A DNA stretch of 64,000 nt from Saksenaea vasiformis B4078 (GCA_000697055.1 JNDT01002383.1:124001-188000), one strand, 5' to 3'. Counted from the stretch's first letter, positions 44,353 to 57,218 are shown. The notes: generated by a model not told the origin, from the sequence alone. Numbers and translations: made by a program.

Positions 44353-47300
44353 TTAGTTGTACATTGACCACGCGATCGCAGTATATTCTGCTGCATAAGG
44401 AGTAACTTCTTCCTGAATCGACCTGCTTTGTTTTGTTCGCGTCTGATCTGCTCGCGTCATAACATCGGTATGACCATTATCTTCATTTTTGAACTGAGTA
44501 TATTTCCTTCTTCTCTTGGAAAACGCGTCGTCAGGAATCATTCGGATAATTGCACCAACAGGTATAGATAGAGCACCAATAGTAATACACATCATCCAAT
44601 GGCTAAGCGTGAGTGGTGTTGTTTGGAATGCTACTTTTCCACATTCCACAATCATAAACTGTCCGCCAACACTGATGACAAAAATGAACATAAAAAAATT
44701 GTTTTTGCTAATATCTTGAAACACATTGAGACGATTATCAATCCGTCGGCAACTTAAAAAATAAAGGATCAATATACCAGTTTAGATTTACAAAAAACTT
44801 ACTTGATCTCGTTGAAAATTTGACAGAATACAAAGGTTGTAAAAATGATGGTCCGAAAGACAGCACCATCACTTGACACGTTGAGTATATCCGTATAAAG
44901 AAATACCAGAATCACGCTAATTTGATAAATTGACTGTCCAAGGATCATTTTCCACATGCGTCGATCAATCAAAGGTGCCGAAAGACGTTCAGGTAAACGT
45001 TGAAGAAGATCAGGTGTAGGTGGGTCTGTAGCCAATGCCAATGCTCCAAACGTATCCATAATTAAATTGACCCAAAGAAGTTGGACTGCTGTCAACGCAG
45101 AAGTATGTTTTCCTCCAGTAATAGCTGAGGTGATCGTCAAGACCAACGCCGTAATATTCACTGTCAGTTGAAATTGAAGGAATTTCTTGATTGAATCATT
45201 TATGCATCGTCCCCATGAAATAGCCCGTACGATACTTGAAAAATTGTCATCCATCAAAACAATGCTCGAAGCTTCCTTAGCGACCTCTGTGCCAGCCAGA
45301 CCCATCGAAAATCCAATATCTGCAGCCTTCAAAGCCGGAGCATCGTTTGTACCATCTCCCGTTACTGCTACAATCTCGCCACTTTCTTTCAGATCATTCA
45401 CAAGAATTCGTTTATCTTCTGGGCTGGAACGCGCAAGAACCCGAAGCTTTGGCAGAAGCTTTAAACGTTCTGCACGAGACAGTGCTCGGAATGTTGGTCC
45501 ATCGATCGCCAGTGTGCCATAAGTGTAAATGCCGCATTGACGAGCAATGCTTTTAGCCGTTAGCATGTGATCACCTGTCACCATTCGTACGCACACGCCG
45601 GCTCTCTGGCATTCATCCACCGCAGATTTCACCTCCGGTCGGAGTGGGTCTGCAATGCCGACAATCCCAAGGAACGTCAACCCGCCTATCGAAATAACGT
45701 CGCCAAGTTTTTGGTTCGATGGCCATTGGTCGAAATCTCGATAACATATTGTAATGGTACGCAAACATTGCGCGGCGTAACTTTGTATAATCTTGCCTAT
45801 TCTCTCCCTTGTTTCAGCTGTCATGGCCCGTGTTTCAATATCATCGTCATATTCTATCGTCTGATCACGCTGATCATACGATGGCGCGTGCATCGACACG
45901 ATACGGGAGCAGTGATTGAGTAGGATTTCTGATGCGCCCTTGATATGTAACCGATAGACAATGCGTTCCTTTTTCGTGTACTCGTCCAGAACAGGGACAC
46001 GAATCACTGTTCCCATGGCCTTAATCATTGAGCTAAAAGGGAAAACATGCTCAACATGCCAACGATTCCGTAACGTATCAACTGAACCGGAAGCCAGGTA
46101 GTCTCGTGCAAAGTTGAATATAGCTGCCTCCGTTTTACCTCCAATAAACGCTTTGCTGCCAGCGGAATTGCTGTTCATAAAAGCCGTTGAATTCACTGTG
46201 AGTGCCTGAGTGACGAATCGCCGTACAGGAAGAGGCATTTTCTGGCCTGCGTCTGCCAGATCCACAAGATCAACTCTCGTGGCTGGCGGTTTATCCGCAA
46301 AGCGGAAAGAAGACCCAAATGAGCCCGCGACGACAGACATATGATTCTGCGTCAGGGTGCCTGTCTTATCGCAACATATGCTCGTGGCATTGCCCATTGT
46401 TTCACACGCTGCGAGAACTCGCACTAGATTGTTATCCTTCAACATACGTCGAGAAGCATAAGCAAACGCTATGACAGAAAAAACGAAGTAGGTGAGTAAA
46501 TCAAAGAAAAAAACTCTGAATTTGCTACCACTGCGCGATCTTTTCATGCAACAAAAATCCTACCTAATGTAACAGCCAGCGGCAACCCCTCGGGAACAGC
46601 TACGACGATGACAGTGACGGTCATAATGAGGATATGCATTACGTGGGAAATGATTGTGGTAGGAGCAACAGGTATGTTTGCTGCGGTATACTCAGCGAAA
46701 CGTCGTATTATCAAGACCAAAAACAAAAACGCTGCTGCAATCAATCCCATTTTAGCGATATTTTCTGCGAGCACATTAAGCTTTTTCTGCAGAGGTGTAT
46801 CTCCCTCCTTTGTTTGTAGGGTCATCAAGGTTCTTCCATGAAATGAATGGGTCCCCACAGCAGTAACTAGAAATGCACCAATGCCCTCAACGACCTTGCT
46901 TCCTGAGATGAGGAAAGGATCAGGAAGACTCATTTCGACGAGCGATGACTGCGAGGCGGTGTAATCTAGAAGAATAGCACTTGGATCATTATCTTCGCCA
47001 TCGGAATCGGAAACGAGTGTCGATGCATCCAATGACGCCGACGAGTTTGGATCCGTCAACCATCGCAGTGTTAGGCAGTCTTGCCATCGAGCTTTCCTTA
47101 TAGCGTCCGATTCACCTGTAGCAGCCGATTCGTCGCATTTTACATTATGTCCCTGGATAAATATCCCATCCGCGACCACAATGTCTCCGGGCTCCAGACA
47201 TAAAACATCGCCAACGACAACGTGATGGACTGAGATAGTATATCGCGTGCCAGATCGAATAACCTTTTGTAGCGTGCCGGTCAGTATGCGCACGATGGAG

Positions 47301-47765
47301 GAGAGCCAAATCAGAGGGACTCACATTGACTTGTCGATCTTCCTTTTTTGCATTTAATCTTCGGAACTGTTGCTCTTTCTGATAATTGTTGACACTGCCT
47401 ACGACCACGACAAGAATAACAGCCATAATAATGGCAGCGCCTTCTACCCACTTGATGCTTGGGATCCTGTTTCCACGATCGTCGTATTCAACCGTTGTCA
47501 GGTCTTCATAAACTCCGAGAAACAAGGAAATGGCAGCGGACACCATTAGAAGGACCTTGGCAATTTATTAATTAAAAAGTCCGTTAGGCAGGAAACTACT
47601 CACCAACGTCTTGTCTTGCATAGAAAGCCACATCAGTTGGGGTATGCCCATAATCTCTGTCTGCGGTAGACTATTTGAACCAAAAATTTTACGTCGTAAG
47701 GTGTTATCGATACATTTCTTAGCAACGCCTACGCGCTGACCAGTAGTAGTAGTTGTAGCAGTAGT

Positions 47766-47796
<31 letters not shown>

Positions 47797-48221
47797 TATG
47801 GCTTAATTTGGTGTTTCATGCAGCCAAGGTCTCGCAGAGATATCGGCAGCATATACTTTTCATCATTTGAAATACCCTGCAACACATGTGAATGCAGACC
47901 TTTGGCTACAGCATCCACTCCGCCGATTCTGTCTAACAGTCCTATATCCCTTCGATCTACAAGAGAAACTAGCTGCTCGGGCGTAAAAGCAAAAGGATTA
48001 TCTGGATCGTCATGCGATAAGGTCGTCATATCTACAGTGGTGACATGGGATGCGTCGATGGAAGAAGGAAAGGACGGAGGGGGTGAACCGTTGGAGGACG
48101 ACTGGGTACTAGTGTTGCTGTTATTACTGACGTCTCGTAGATGTCTGTTACTCTGGTGGATCTTTCCAGCGAAATAGGGTGGAGGAGGGGAATCGCTGTC
48201 GGCGTGTATCTCGGAATACAT
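44353..48221 (-). CDS. PMC1: P-type Ca2+-transporting ATPase, vacuolar/PMCA type (PMC1-like)
   Basis: Five exons (47604-48221, 47325-47555, 46564-47263, 44803-46468, 44353-44752) give 1204 residues. A long N-terminal cytosolic extension has Ser/Pro-, Thr- and Ala-rich repeats and NPFAFTPEQLVSLVDRRD. Then come M1-M2, the actuator loop (DESAATGESDAI), PEGLPLAVTL in M4, the phosphorylated Asp at about 550 (CDKTGTLTQN), KGASEILL, the hinge (TGDGTNDAPALKAADIGF), and M5-M10 (LLWVNLIMDTFGALALATD). The order and residues match plasma-membrane/vacuolar type IIB calcium pumps. PMC1 pumps cytosolic Ca2+ into the vacuole and is induced by calcineurin-Crz1 in yeast; induction here is an inference. Start at 48221 is the first ATG; upstream in-frame codons lack one. 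The C-terminus is short, without an evident calmodulin-binding domain. Confidence 0.96.
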
Positions 48222-49549
48222 GGAGATCGACAACAAGGAGCTATTCTTTAGAGACGTATGGTCTCAGTAGAATTAAAGTGCAAGAGAGGGAGATACTTCG
48301 TCGTAGATTTTTTTAACCAGATATGACGGACTCCTTTTTTTTACTCAAAGAAGTCTGTTACTAATTTGATATTACAGGGGTTTATTGTGTAGATACGCGG
48401 TACAGTGATTAGGGTGATCTCGAGAGAGAAGACCAAAAAAAGAAACGGATAGTATAAAATGAATCTCATAGTAGATGCATGGAGCATCTTTCCTACTAAA
48501 CCTATACGATTTCACCTTTTACTTTCCACACCCCTTATTTTTCTATCAATCGTTACGTCTTGTTTCGGGTTGGCATGCTTGCCACCATCTATAAATAGCC
48601 GCTTCCAAAATGAGAAAGTAAAGCATCGGCCATAGTTTCTTTCTTCCTACTGGACATGTAGGAAACAATATGTGCAAATAATGTGCTATACTAAATATGC
48701 ACGCTCAAAAAAATCGCCGCTCAAACCTTATGGCTAAAAAGGAGCTTGCATCTATAGCTTATCGTTGGATCGGCACGGTCGGTGATACTCAAGGATGGGA
48801 GGAGACGAGCAATTGCCTCACGATAAGCGTTGGGGGGTACGTTCCCTTTCTCTTCTTTCCTTTCTAAAATAGCTAGCTCAACAAAAAGATAAAATAAAAT
48901 AAAATAAAATAAAGAAAAAGAAAAAGAAAAGGAAAAGAGAAGAAATTAGCGAAATGGCACACTCTGTTGACGTTAGCAGAGCAAATTCGGCGCAAAGGAA
49001 ATGTACAAACCTGGATATATCCCTTGATCATGTTTTTTTTTTTGCTCTTTTGGCAATGAATATATAGACACGATTTCGTTCTTTAGCGATGGAAGGTTAG
49101 CGATTAGTATGGACCAACGGACCATAATTAAGTTTACGGGACGGAACGAACCCCATTGTTTGTTTCGGTTTTTTTGAATTTTGCCGAATCGGTTTAAGAT
49201 AAACTACGGGCATGAATGCATAAGTCCCGCTCACAATGGACATTGTTCAGGTTTACTTTTGGAACGTGTCACTACCATTGATCAACACATGGAGAAGGCG
49301 AGATTAGTTAATTAACTGATGGGGCATTCAGGTCAGTATTGTCCAGAAAGCGCTCTTTTTTGGTCCTGATGGAGTCTCGGTAATCGTAAACTTTTTGTTT
49401 TGTTTCTTCTTTTTCTTTTTTATGTTGCATTGGGAAAATTTGATTATAAATGAAGAGCGTATCATACAAAGGGATATTTAACAACGAGTGTACTGGGGGG
49501 ATTTTTTGTTGGTTGGCTTGGTTCTGCTGCCTGCATTGGACATCTGATG
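48222..49549. promoter_or_regulatory. Ca2+-ATPase upstream region and convergent-side spacer
   Basis: Contains the promoter of the Ca2+-ATPase gene (minus strand) and the 3' flank of the next gene. There is an AAAATAAAATAAAATAAAG tract at about 48893-48915, and T-runs. A TATAAATAGCC element occurs at 48589-48600 on the plus strand, about 370 bases from the Ca2+-ATPase start but in the wrong orientation for it. No coding exon is seen. Confidence 0.45.
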
Positions 49550-50845
49550 CTATGCATTGCGTGGGACACGGCTACATTTCTTGTCCTTCTGTACGTCTGA
49601 TGGCGGATGATTAGATGATAGGTGTTTAGTCAATGTCAGGCCTTGGGTTATGCTGCGTTCGGTCGGACTGGGGTTGTCTGCCGTCTCTAGGTGGATCTCA
49701 AAGCGACCTTTTCTGATCACGCAGTTGCGAGTGGTGTCGACCTTTTGTGCGGTGTTGTTTGGCATTTTACCGCTGTGTTTGCTACTCATCCGCCGCAGTT
49801 CTTGTAATATAGGTGGCTCATCAGATTTGGATTTATCGGACCGTACTGTTGTCGTGGTCATTGTCGATCGTTGACTAGGCTTGCGTAGAATCGTTTTGGT
49901 CATGTGGGCGTTCGCAGCGGCAACGGTATCGGCACTGTCATAGTTGTTCTCATCGGATGGATGCATATTCTCGGGTTTCTGCCAAAATTCGCTGTCCCAT
50001 ATCCGGTACTGCAGCTTGCGTTGGGGATTACGAGCGTCGTGACTCTGCAGAGAGGTACTGCTATGGAGAGAAATTTTATCTTCCTCTTCACTGTCGTCGT
50101 TACGTCGTGACCGCTGTCGGTAAAGATGGTAGTGACAACAATGGTTGGATAACGCAGAATGGGTCGATACTGTATACATCGCGATATCGTCGTCACAATA
50201 AATCTTCCGATCTGCACTCTCGTCCTCCTCGGGCAATATCCTGATGCCAGCAATATCAGCAAACTCTTTGGCTGTTAGATCCTCCGAATTGGTCGTGATA
50301 TTAGATGCATGGATGTCAGATGCTGATAGTAAGCGAGAGCAATATCGCGTGCAGCCGCTATGCATATTCCGACTTCGAGAAGAGGCACTACGGTGGCAAT
50401 GGCGAGGAGCACTGTTATCAGATGACGCGGTTTCCGAGAATTTGATAAGGGACGGTCTTCGATTTACGAGAATACCAGATGGAGTATCCGGAAATGCAGC
50501 ATCAGATGTCTTTGGCGTCGTTACGATGACATCTGACTTTCTCAGTTCCAACGCAGGTCGTGATAACGCTATGGACTTTTTGTTGTACTGATGATGTTCG
50601 TATAGCGAGTCCTGCAAATAAGATTTAGGTGCAGATGGTCTCGGCTGATGGCCAAGAGGAGGCGACCATTGCCATCGTTGCTTTTTCCTCTGGTCATGTC
50701 CGGCAGATACAATCGAACTCGTAAGCTTACTGAAGATAGCGAGGCCACTTTTTAACTTTGACAGTTTGCTCACTGGCTCGGACGATTTTGTTTGTGAGGT
50801 ACTCGTAGAACGGTTTCGTTTGAGCGCCGCAAAAGCTTTAGACAT
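49550..50845 (-). CDS. Orphan hydrophilic protein, 431 aa
   Basis: A single exon with no domain I recognise. It is Ser/Arg/His-rich and largely disordered in composition. Ordered-looking islands are LSKLKSGLAIFSKLTSSIVSA (about 28-48, amphipathic), EFADIAGIRILPEED (about 198-212), the Cys/His cluster HSALSNHCCHYHLYRQ, LQYRIWDSEFWQKPENM and VIRKGRFEIHLET near the C-terminus. The last, with ITQGLTLTKHL, resembles conserved short linear motifs rather than a fold. No signal peptide or transmembrane helix is present. RRXS/SxxxS basic sites suggest phosphoregulation. The start at 50845 (MSKAFAALKRNRSTS) is the only well-placed ATG. A lineage-restricted scaffold or regulator is the most that can be inferred. 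Confidence 0.7.
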   Translation of the reverse strand: MSKAFAALKRNRSTSTSQTKSSEPVSKLSKLKSGLAIFSKLTSSIVSAGHDQRKKQRWQWSPPLGHQPRPSAPKSYLQDSLYEHHQYNKKSIALSRPALELRKSDVIVTTPKTSDAAFPDTPSGILVNRRPSLIKFSETASSDNSAPRHCHRSASSRSRNMHSGCTRYCSRLLSASDIHASNITTNSEDLTAKEFADIAGIRILPEEDESADRKIYCDDDIAMYTVSTHSALSNHCCHYHLYRQRSRRNDDSEEEDKISLHSSTSLQSHDARNPQRKLQYRIWDSEFWQKPENMHPSDENNYDSADTVAAANAHMTKTILRKPSQRSTMTTTTVRSDKSKSDEPPILQELRRMSSKHSGKMPNNTAQKVDTTRNCVIRKGRFEIHLETADNPSPTERSITQGLTLTKHLSSNHPPSDVQKDKKCSRVPRNA

Positions 50846-52937
50846 TGTTCAAAATAGAAAAGAAATAGAATGAAAACAGTGTGTTCCTTTTTAATATAAA
50901 TCGTGTGTAAGAAGAGGTCAAGACAAGAAATGACAAGCACACATGCCAAAGCAAAACCCACTTTTTGAAGGAAGAACAGGAAGAAGAGAAGAAAAAAAAA
51001 TTTTGCCATGCATTTTATCGCCTATAAAAGTGTTTTTTCCTTTGGGCGATCTTTTGAACTGGCCCATTTCTTTTTCCTTTTGCGTGCCGGTGATAGGCCC
51101 ACATGTGATACGGCAAGTAAACACATGCACATGCTGTGAACTTGACAACTTACTTAGACACAGCGCCCCTTTTCTTCGCTTATTCCCATGTTGCCAAGTG
51201 ATCACTGGTAAATGTCGGAAGCCTAAGCCTCCTTCTTAGGCTATCCTTGATAATCAAACGTAAACACATCAGCCATCTAAGAATCTTGGTTCGGCACTAG
51301 CCTCCCGCTATTTAAAGATATAATAAACTACCAACGCATAGAAAAATCATACTGTTTATATGTCAATAAAGGCGGAATGGAGCGTAGAGGGCGCAGTTAG
51401 TCTGGTACTTATTACATCATAGCTCTTTTCTCAAATGGACACGACATTTCCTGATACGAGCGTAGGCGTGGTAATTCGCTTGCTTGTACTACGGAAAACG
51501 CAAATGAGATTAAAATCCGTCTTCCAAGATCCGAAAGTTTGGATAATTTCTGCATATACGTGCAGGATGGGCGATCTGTATAGAGAGGCTTTGCGGTGCT
51601 TACAATTACTGCTTACAATATAATCTTTAATGAACCCAAAATCATAGTAATACACCATTAATATCATTATATGCAAACGCACTGCATACATTTCTATGAA
51701 CTTGTGATTGGTCCTTTGCGAGAATTTGTTGCGCAGTACGGCATTCATACGATAGACAGTTTGTCGTCTTTCTCTCGTGAGTGATAAAACAGCGGTATTC
51801 TTGGCGATCTGGTGTGACATAGACAAAAGGCGGCTCCTTCTATTATTTTTAGTAACTAAATGGCTTACCAGGCTTTATGTGATGCTTTGATAAAGTTCAA
51901 AGTGCTCAGTTATTTTTGGCATTGGATGCTGCAGCATTTTTTGAAAAACAGCCTAATGCATAAATAGCGCTGTGCTTGGGATTCTGGTTAGACTGCTTGA
52001 TGAGCCGTGGTCCTGCGAATAAATTGTTTCAAAATCGAAGTAATACAATATGTGTCTTAAAGGAGCCTTGTAATTTGTTACTGTCCCTTCCAATACTACT
52101 ATCTTATTATATCCAATAAACCGTGTAGCGGACGCTGTAGGTAAAAACTACCACTTCACTGCTCCTCAAGGCAAGATGATATGTATGTGCATTTATTCGC
52201 AAAAACGTTTGCATGCGTCCTTCTTAACCATAAAATGGGAAATATATTACAGCAATGATTGTCACTATTTTGAAAGCAGGATACGTGATTTGCATCTGAT
52301 GTCGACATTGGAAGTCCCTGCTGAAGAGAGTCAACTAATCGTGCACCAAAGCACCACACTGACAGTTTGTCAGGATAGGATAGGGTAGCTTAAAGTCCTA
52401 CTCTTGAGTAAAATGAGCATTGCGGGGATGAGAACATAAAAATCCTCCCGCGGTAGCAAGTACTTCTTTCTGATCAAGCCAGCAGTTAAACAAGTCAAAC
52501 GCGGCTCGAACTGAACGAGTGAAAGGTCCCCAAAGTGCAGAGATCACCACCTAAATGCTGGATTGACCGTAGAGGCATCTGGAGACCGTCGGTACACTGT
52601 ACACATCTAAACATTATTAAAGCGAAATTACTGGATGTTGGAGAAAACAATGGAATCAGCCTAGATATTATTTTGTATTGATGCCAAACGTATTTTTGCA
52701 TGGGAAATTGGTCTCTTGGACTTTTTATCTACGGTGCTGCCTTAATGCATGAAGTATCTAAGTGACTATAATCCATCCGGATCGAACGACAAGAACGTTA
52801 TCACTGTTCGGTGTTACCAAAAGATGATCGACATGATCCCTCAGGTTTCATTCGAAAAAAATCTGTCAAATTCTGATTGGACTCCTCAAATCAAACTTGT
52901 ATATGAAATACGATGCTCTAAAAACTCCGTCTGCGTC
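50846..52937. other. Long intergenic region before the CofD-like gene
   Basis: About 2.1 kb. It contains the minus-strand promoter of the orphan gene and the plus-strand promoter of the CofD-like gene. Short open stretches (for example 51431-51826 minus, 52749-52937 plus) lack motifs. The frame from 52749 merely leads into the real start at 52938. No RNA or repeat family is recognised. Confidence 0.4.
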
Positions 52938-54687
52938 ATGGTCTGTAACGACAAGTCCTTCATTGTGTTTTCTGGTGGGAGTGCTTGCAACTACATTGGT
53001 AAAAAAATTATCGTTGAGATAGAGACGATGAGATGTTCTAATGCATGCTGCTCCAGCCAATGCATTCCAATCGATTACGCCCAACGTCTGCTACGTTCTT
53101 GGTATATCAGACAACGGAGGCTCGACGGTAACGTGATCGCATGTCCGATAAGTTCTGACATGTCGATCTTTAGAGCGAGCTTCTTCGTGTCCTTGGCGGT
53201 CCCAGCATTGGCGACTTGCGATCACGGTTAACACGCCTCATCAACGTAGATGGCCCGCATTCTGAAGAATCAGCAGCAATTAAAGAACTTTTGAGCTACC
53301 GTTTACCGGCAGAAGGGGACGAATATGCTATCCGTGATGAATGGAGTATGATCGTAGAAGGACGGCATAGGTAAGAAATATCCCGTATGCAATGTAGATA
53401 ATTCATGGAGCCTGAAGACTATGGGATCGTATCCCTACTGAAAAGAAAGAGACGATCCGGGGTTTTCTCGTACTCTTCAATTTCGAAATCTTGAAACGAG
53501 CACACAAGCATTTCAACTTTCGCAACGGTTCCATTGGTAATTTCTTTCTGACCGGTGCACGTCTCTTCTTTGGATCCTTAGAAGCAGCCATTTTCTTGTT
53601 CCAATCTATCACGGCTATTCGTGAGCCTACGCATGTGATCCCGGTCATCAACACCAACCACACAGCTGCTATTGCAGCGTTACTAGAAGATGGGCAGATA
53701 TTGAGAGGACAGTGTGAGATCAGTCACCCAGGTCAGACCAAGGCAGATCCGATGATGATGAACCCCATTGATGCATTCTCAAGGCTTGCCCTACCAAACT
53801 CTCCAAATCAAGCCACTGCGGACGATAATGAGACCAACGGCAATCTAGTGTTCAGCAAAATGACTGAAGAAAAACTCACTGCTGCCATCAAGCGTATCTT
53901 CTATATCAATCTGTACGCTCAAGAAATTTATCCTTGGCCTAATCCAAAGGTCATTGATCACTTGGCAACTCGGAAGCATCTGGTCTACTCGATTGGTTCT
54001 CTGTATACATCGATTTTGCCATGCCTTATCCTTCGTGGTGTGGGTCATGCCATTGCTAACTCACCATCATTGAAGTACAAGATCCTTTTGCTCAATGGTA
54101 CACCAGACAGAGAGACAGACAGTTATACCGCCATGGATTTCATTGGAACGATCACCAACGCGCTAAATGAAAGTCAATTAATAGACGCGCGACACAAGTT
54201 TTATGATGATCATGCTGAAGAAGGAACGGCACTTCCCGTCTACGCACATGATAGACCTGAGCTTTTTGCAAGGCCTGTTGATCACGGCTTTCGACAATGG
54301 CCACCACAACCTCTAAAGCGCCTGCAGATCCCTGTTAGACCAATCTCCAGCGTTCTTTGCGAGCAATCAGGACCCATTCCGCCGCCCACTGGCTCTGCCT
54401 CTGGGACATCTACACCTCCATTTCCTCCAGATCTTGTGCCCAACTCGCCACCAAACACCTATATCACCCATTTAGTGTATCTTTCAAACTCAGGTATAAT
54501 TTGAAGGGAAATCTCACAAAGTGACAACTAACAGAACGCCTGTGGACTAGGTATCCCGGTGGACGTTACTGCTATTGAGCGTCTTGGTATCAAGTGTATT
54601 CAGATCCAACCTGATTTGACTTCCGATGAACCACGTTACTCAGCAACTCGACTACAAGAAGTACTAGAGGCGATTATTCAGAACTAA
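52938..54687 (+). CDS. CofD-like (UPF0052) protein, yeast YNL011C family
   Basis: Five exons (52938-52998, 53057-53127, 53174-53370, 53418-54493, 54551-54687) give 513 residues. The nucleotide/phosphate-binding start (SFIVFSGGSACNYIA) is followed by VCYVLGISDNGGST and VLGGPSIGDLRSRLTRL, the family signature. Downstream blocks are RLWDRIPTEKKETIRGF, FNFRNGSIGNFFLTGARLF, SLEAAIFLFQSITAI, VIPVINTNHTAAIAALLEDG, and the C-terminal GIPVDVTAIERLGIKCIQIQ. Bacterial relatives are CofD (2-phospho-lactate transferase, coenzyme F420 synthesis) and YvcK; the fungal role is unknown and no F420 pathway is implied. Where relatives have SDDGGS this protein has SDNGGS. The final intron must end at the AG after GTGGACT (54550) to keep the family C-terminus; the nearer AG at 54534 would frameshift. 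Confidence 0.9.
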
Positions 54688-57218
54688 ATTTAGCCATACT
54701 TTTTCGTAGAAAAGACCTCCCTACACTTATAAAATATGCACTACGTCAACCAAATTAAAGCTCGAGTAGGAAAAGGTTATATCTGTTCTATAGATTTGTC
54801 CTATAAATTTGCCCTTCGTCAGAGTGTCATACTATTTACGTGAACTTGGTCTTTGAACTATCTGAAAGCCATCTGAACATCGTAAAGATCCATCACAGTG
54901 AATATATACTTGATATACATGGATGCATTTTTATTTACTCTTGAACGTATGCTTACTCATCTTCAGATGTTTTTCTGCACCCGTGGCGGCAGGCATCGTA
55001 CAGACCGCTTCCCGCACTCGATTTTTATTTCACGGCTTGTTTTGAACTTAATATATATGACTGGCAACAATGCATTGTTTGGCAGCGCTTGTGGTACTGT
55101 AAGAAGAGGTAAATCTTGCGTACATCTTGGTTTCTGTGAAACGGACAGCAATTACTACCACAATAGTTCAGAAATGAGGAATTGTAAACTACAAAACAAA
55201 TGAAGACGCACAAGCGCCCTGCATATAGTTCTACATCTGATGAGAGGGTGTAGAATTGCACATCCCGTGTTTTGCAAGATGGGCTCTCATTTGAGAAAAG
55301 CTCAGTTGAACTCAATGCAAATGTGTGTTTATCTGATATTTTCAGTAGCTTTGCACACGTTCGGCATACAACGTTTTCAACTAATGCAGCCAAGGGCATT
55401 ATTTTAACGGATGTATCGCTAATTATTCTGAAATAGACATTGAATGAGGAAAGGACTACATCTAAAGCATAGTTAGTAAAGTCCTTACAGAAAATCATTT
55501 GTGCAGATCAGCTGTGTCAAACTATGAAAGAAGAGAATTCCATATAGGCGAAATTGCTGTTATTGAAGCAGTTCAATAAAAGAAAAGATTATGGAATAGA
55601 CACTCAAACCAGAACCCCTAGTTATTTTCAGAAATGGAAGAGGCGTATGGCAAGCCTACTCTAAAATGATTGATTGGATATGAAAAGCCAGCTGATTAGA
55701 TCACGCAGGTGCGCAACGCAATTTTGGATACAAGTGTCAGCACGAACCCTGTGCGAATATGCATAGGCGCAAGCCCAACTTGGAAACATATTTATCCAAT
55801 GATGCAAAAGATTAGGTAGTAAATGGAATCAGGATACGCAAGCGAGACTTGGAAAGATGCACAGTGATAAAAGTGCAGTTAAGAGAGACGCCAACAAAGC
55901 AATTATGGTTTACGTAAATTCACATGTGCACAGCAAAGGCAGGCATATTTACAGAGATCAAAATGAAAAAAGAACATAGGCTTATGTTGCCGGACGAAAA
56001 TTCTGTGGTGGTATAATTAAAGGTGCTGCTTCGTAGAAGGTGTGTGAATGCATAAATACCACTTTCTGTCTTCCTCCATTTTACATGTGGGAAGACATAC
56101 GAAACCACAAACTATAGTCACTGCTACTTTCAGGCCCATCTTTGCTCAAGAACGTTCAATAACCTAAATAATAGGATGGCGTTTTCTATCAATCTCGCTA
56201 TCTACTTCCGAGGTCTAATAAGCAGAAGATACATCGAAATTGCGTGGCATAACAGACACAATGGATTGTCTCCTCCGTTTTCTATCCACCAGAAACGGTA
56301 CTAGTTGCCCAATCTGCATTTGACTTGTTTTCAACTACACATCTTGACAACTTCTCGATTACTAGTTGGTGAAAACTACGGGAAATGTCGTATCCGACAT
56401 AGTTATATTACTACACGGCAATTAGAACAATATGTCAGAACACGACAAAAGATACTGAGGTTGGTTTACTTTATTAGAACACGGTTCTAGACATGTCTTA
56501 TCCCATCTACCTGTTGCTGAGATACCAGCGGACACAGAATACACAATTAACCAGGATATACATAATGATCCCGATCCAGTAAAGGATCATCTAAGGATAT
56601 GTCTAAACTCCTCTATCCCGCTGTTACCCGCGAGCACCGTGAATTATTTAAACAATAGAACAATCATTTTAACAAACCAATCCTTTTTTGAGTCTCGCTT
56701 ACTTGAAATTGGATACAATAGAAAAGAACAAGAAAAAGGCCTGTATGAAGAATAAATGAAGCTCCGCAGACAGAGTCGTTTCTAAGTGAAGTGTCGGTTA
56801 ATTGGTGTCAAGAATCAGGCGGGTAGAGTACGTGAGACTCGGTCAGGATTGTTTTATTCTGTGTAAAAGAACTGGGGACTGAATTATAATTTACTATCCA
56901 ATTAACCGAACTGACGGAGTAATGCTGAGTATACATTGTGCTAGTAAATGTATGACAAAGAAGTCTGGATACAACACTAAGGAGATCTTTGCATGTTAGT
57001 TGTAGCCCGACGTCAGGAATAAGAAGATAAGCAAGTCCACCACTGTGAGCAAAACTAAAACATACAATAGATAGCTTACACTGAACCTTGTGAATTGATT
57101 GATCGATTCCTTGTACAAATGCTTCCGAGAAACTCGAAGACGACATTCTAATGACGGAATCGGGTGTTTCTATTGGTCAGAAAAATCCCTAAAAAAATCC
57201 AAAAAATAGGAAAAAACT
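54688..57218. other. Gene-poor 2.5-kb region
   Basis: No gene can be supported apart from one transposase-like remnant listed separately. Codon-free AT-rich DNA with short stop-limited frames (55920-56108 minus, 56808-57146 minus) fills the rest. Confidence 0.4.
55025..55498 (-). mobile_element. Possible Mutator-like transposase N-terminal remnant
   Basis: A 157-codon minus-strand frame contains VVCRTCAKLLKISDKHTFAL, SSTELFSNESPSCKTRDVQF and a Cys-Gly end. The spacing (C..C, a hydrophobic stretch, a second C, then F.TS-like) resembles the zinc-binding block that precedes some Mutator-like transposase domains in fungi and animals. No DDE residues are visible, and the frame lacks an ATG near its start. 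The call is tentative. Confidence 0.32.

Noticed and set aside
47720..47800. GTA/GCA triplet tract considered as a separate repeat element
   Set aside because: It encodes the Thr/Ala-rich linker of the Ca2+-ATPase N-terminus and is inside the coding exon.
54517..54540. Nearer acceptor (AACAG at 54534) for the last CofD-like intron
   Set aside because: It shifts frame to a short tail (ERLWTRYPGGRYCY) and destroys the conserved C-terminal block that the later acceptor restores.
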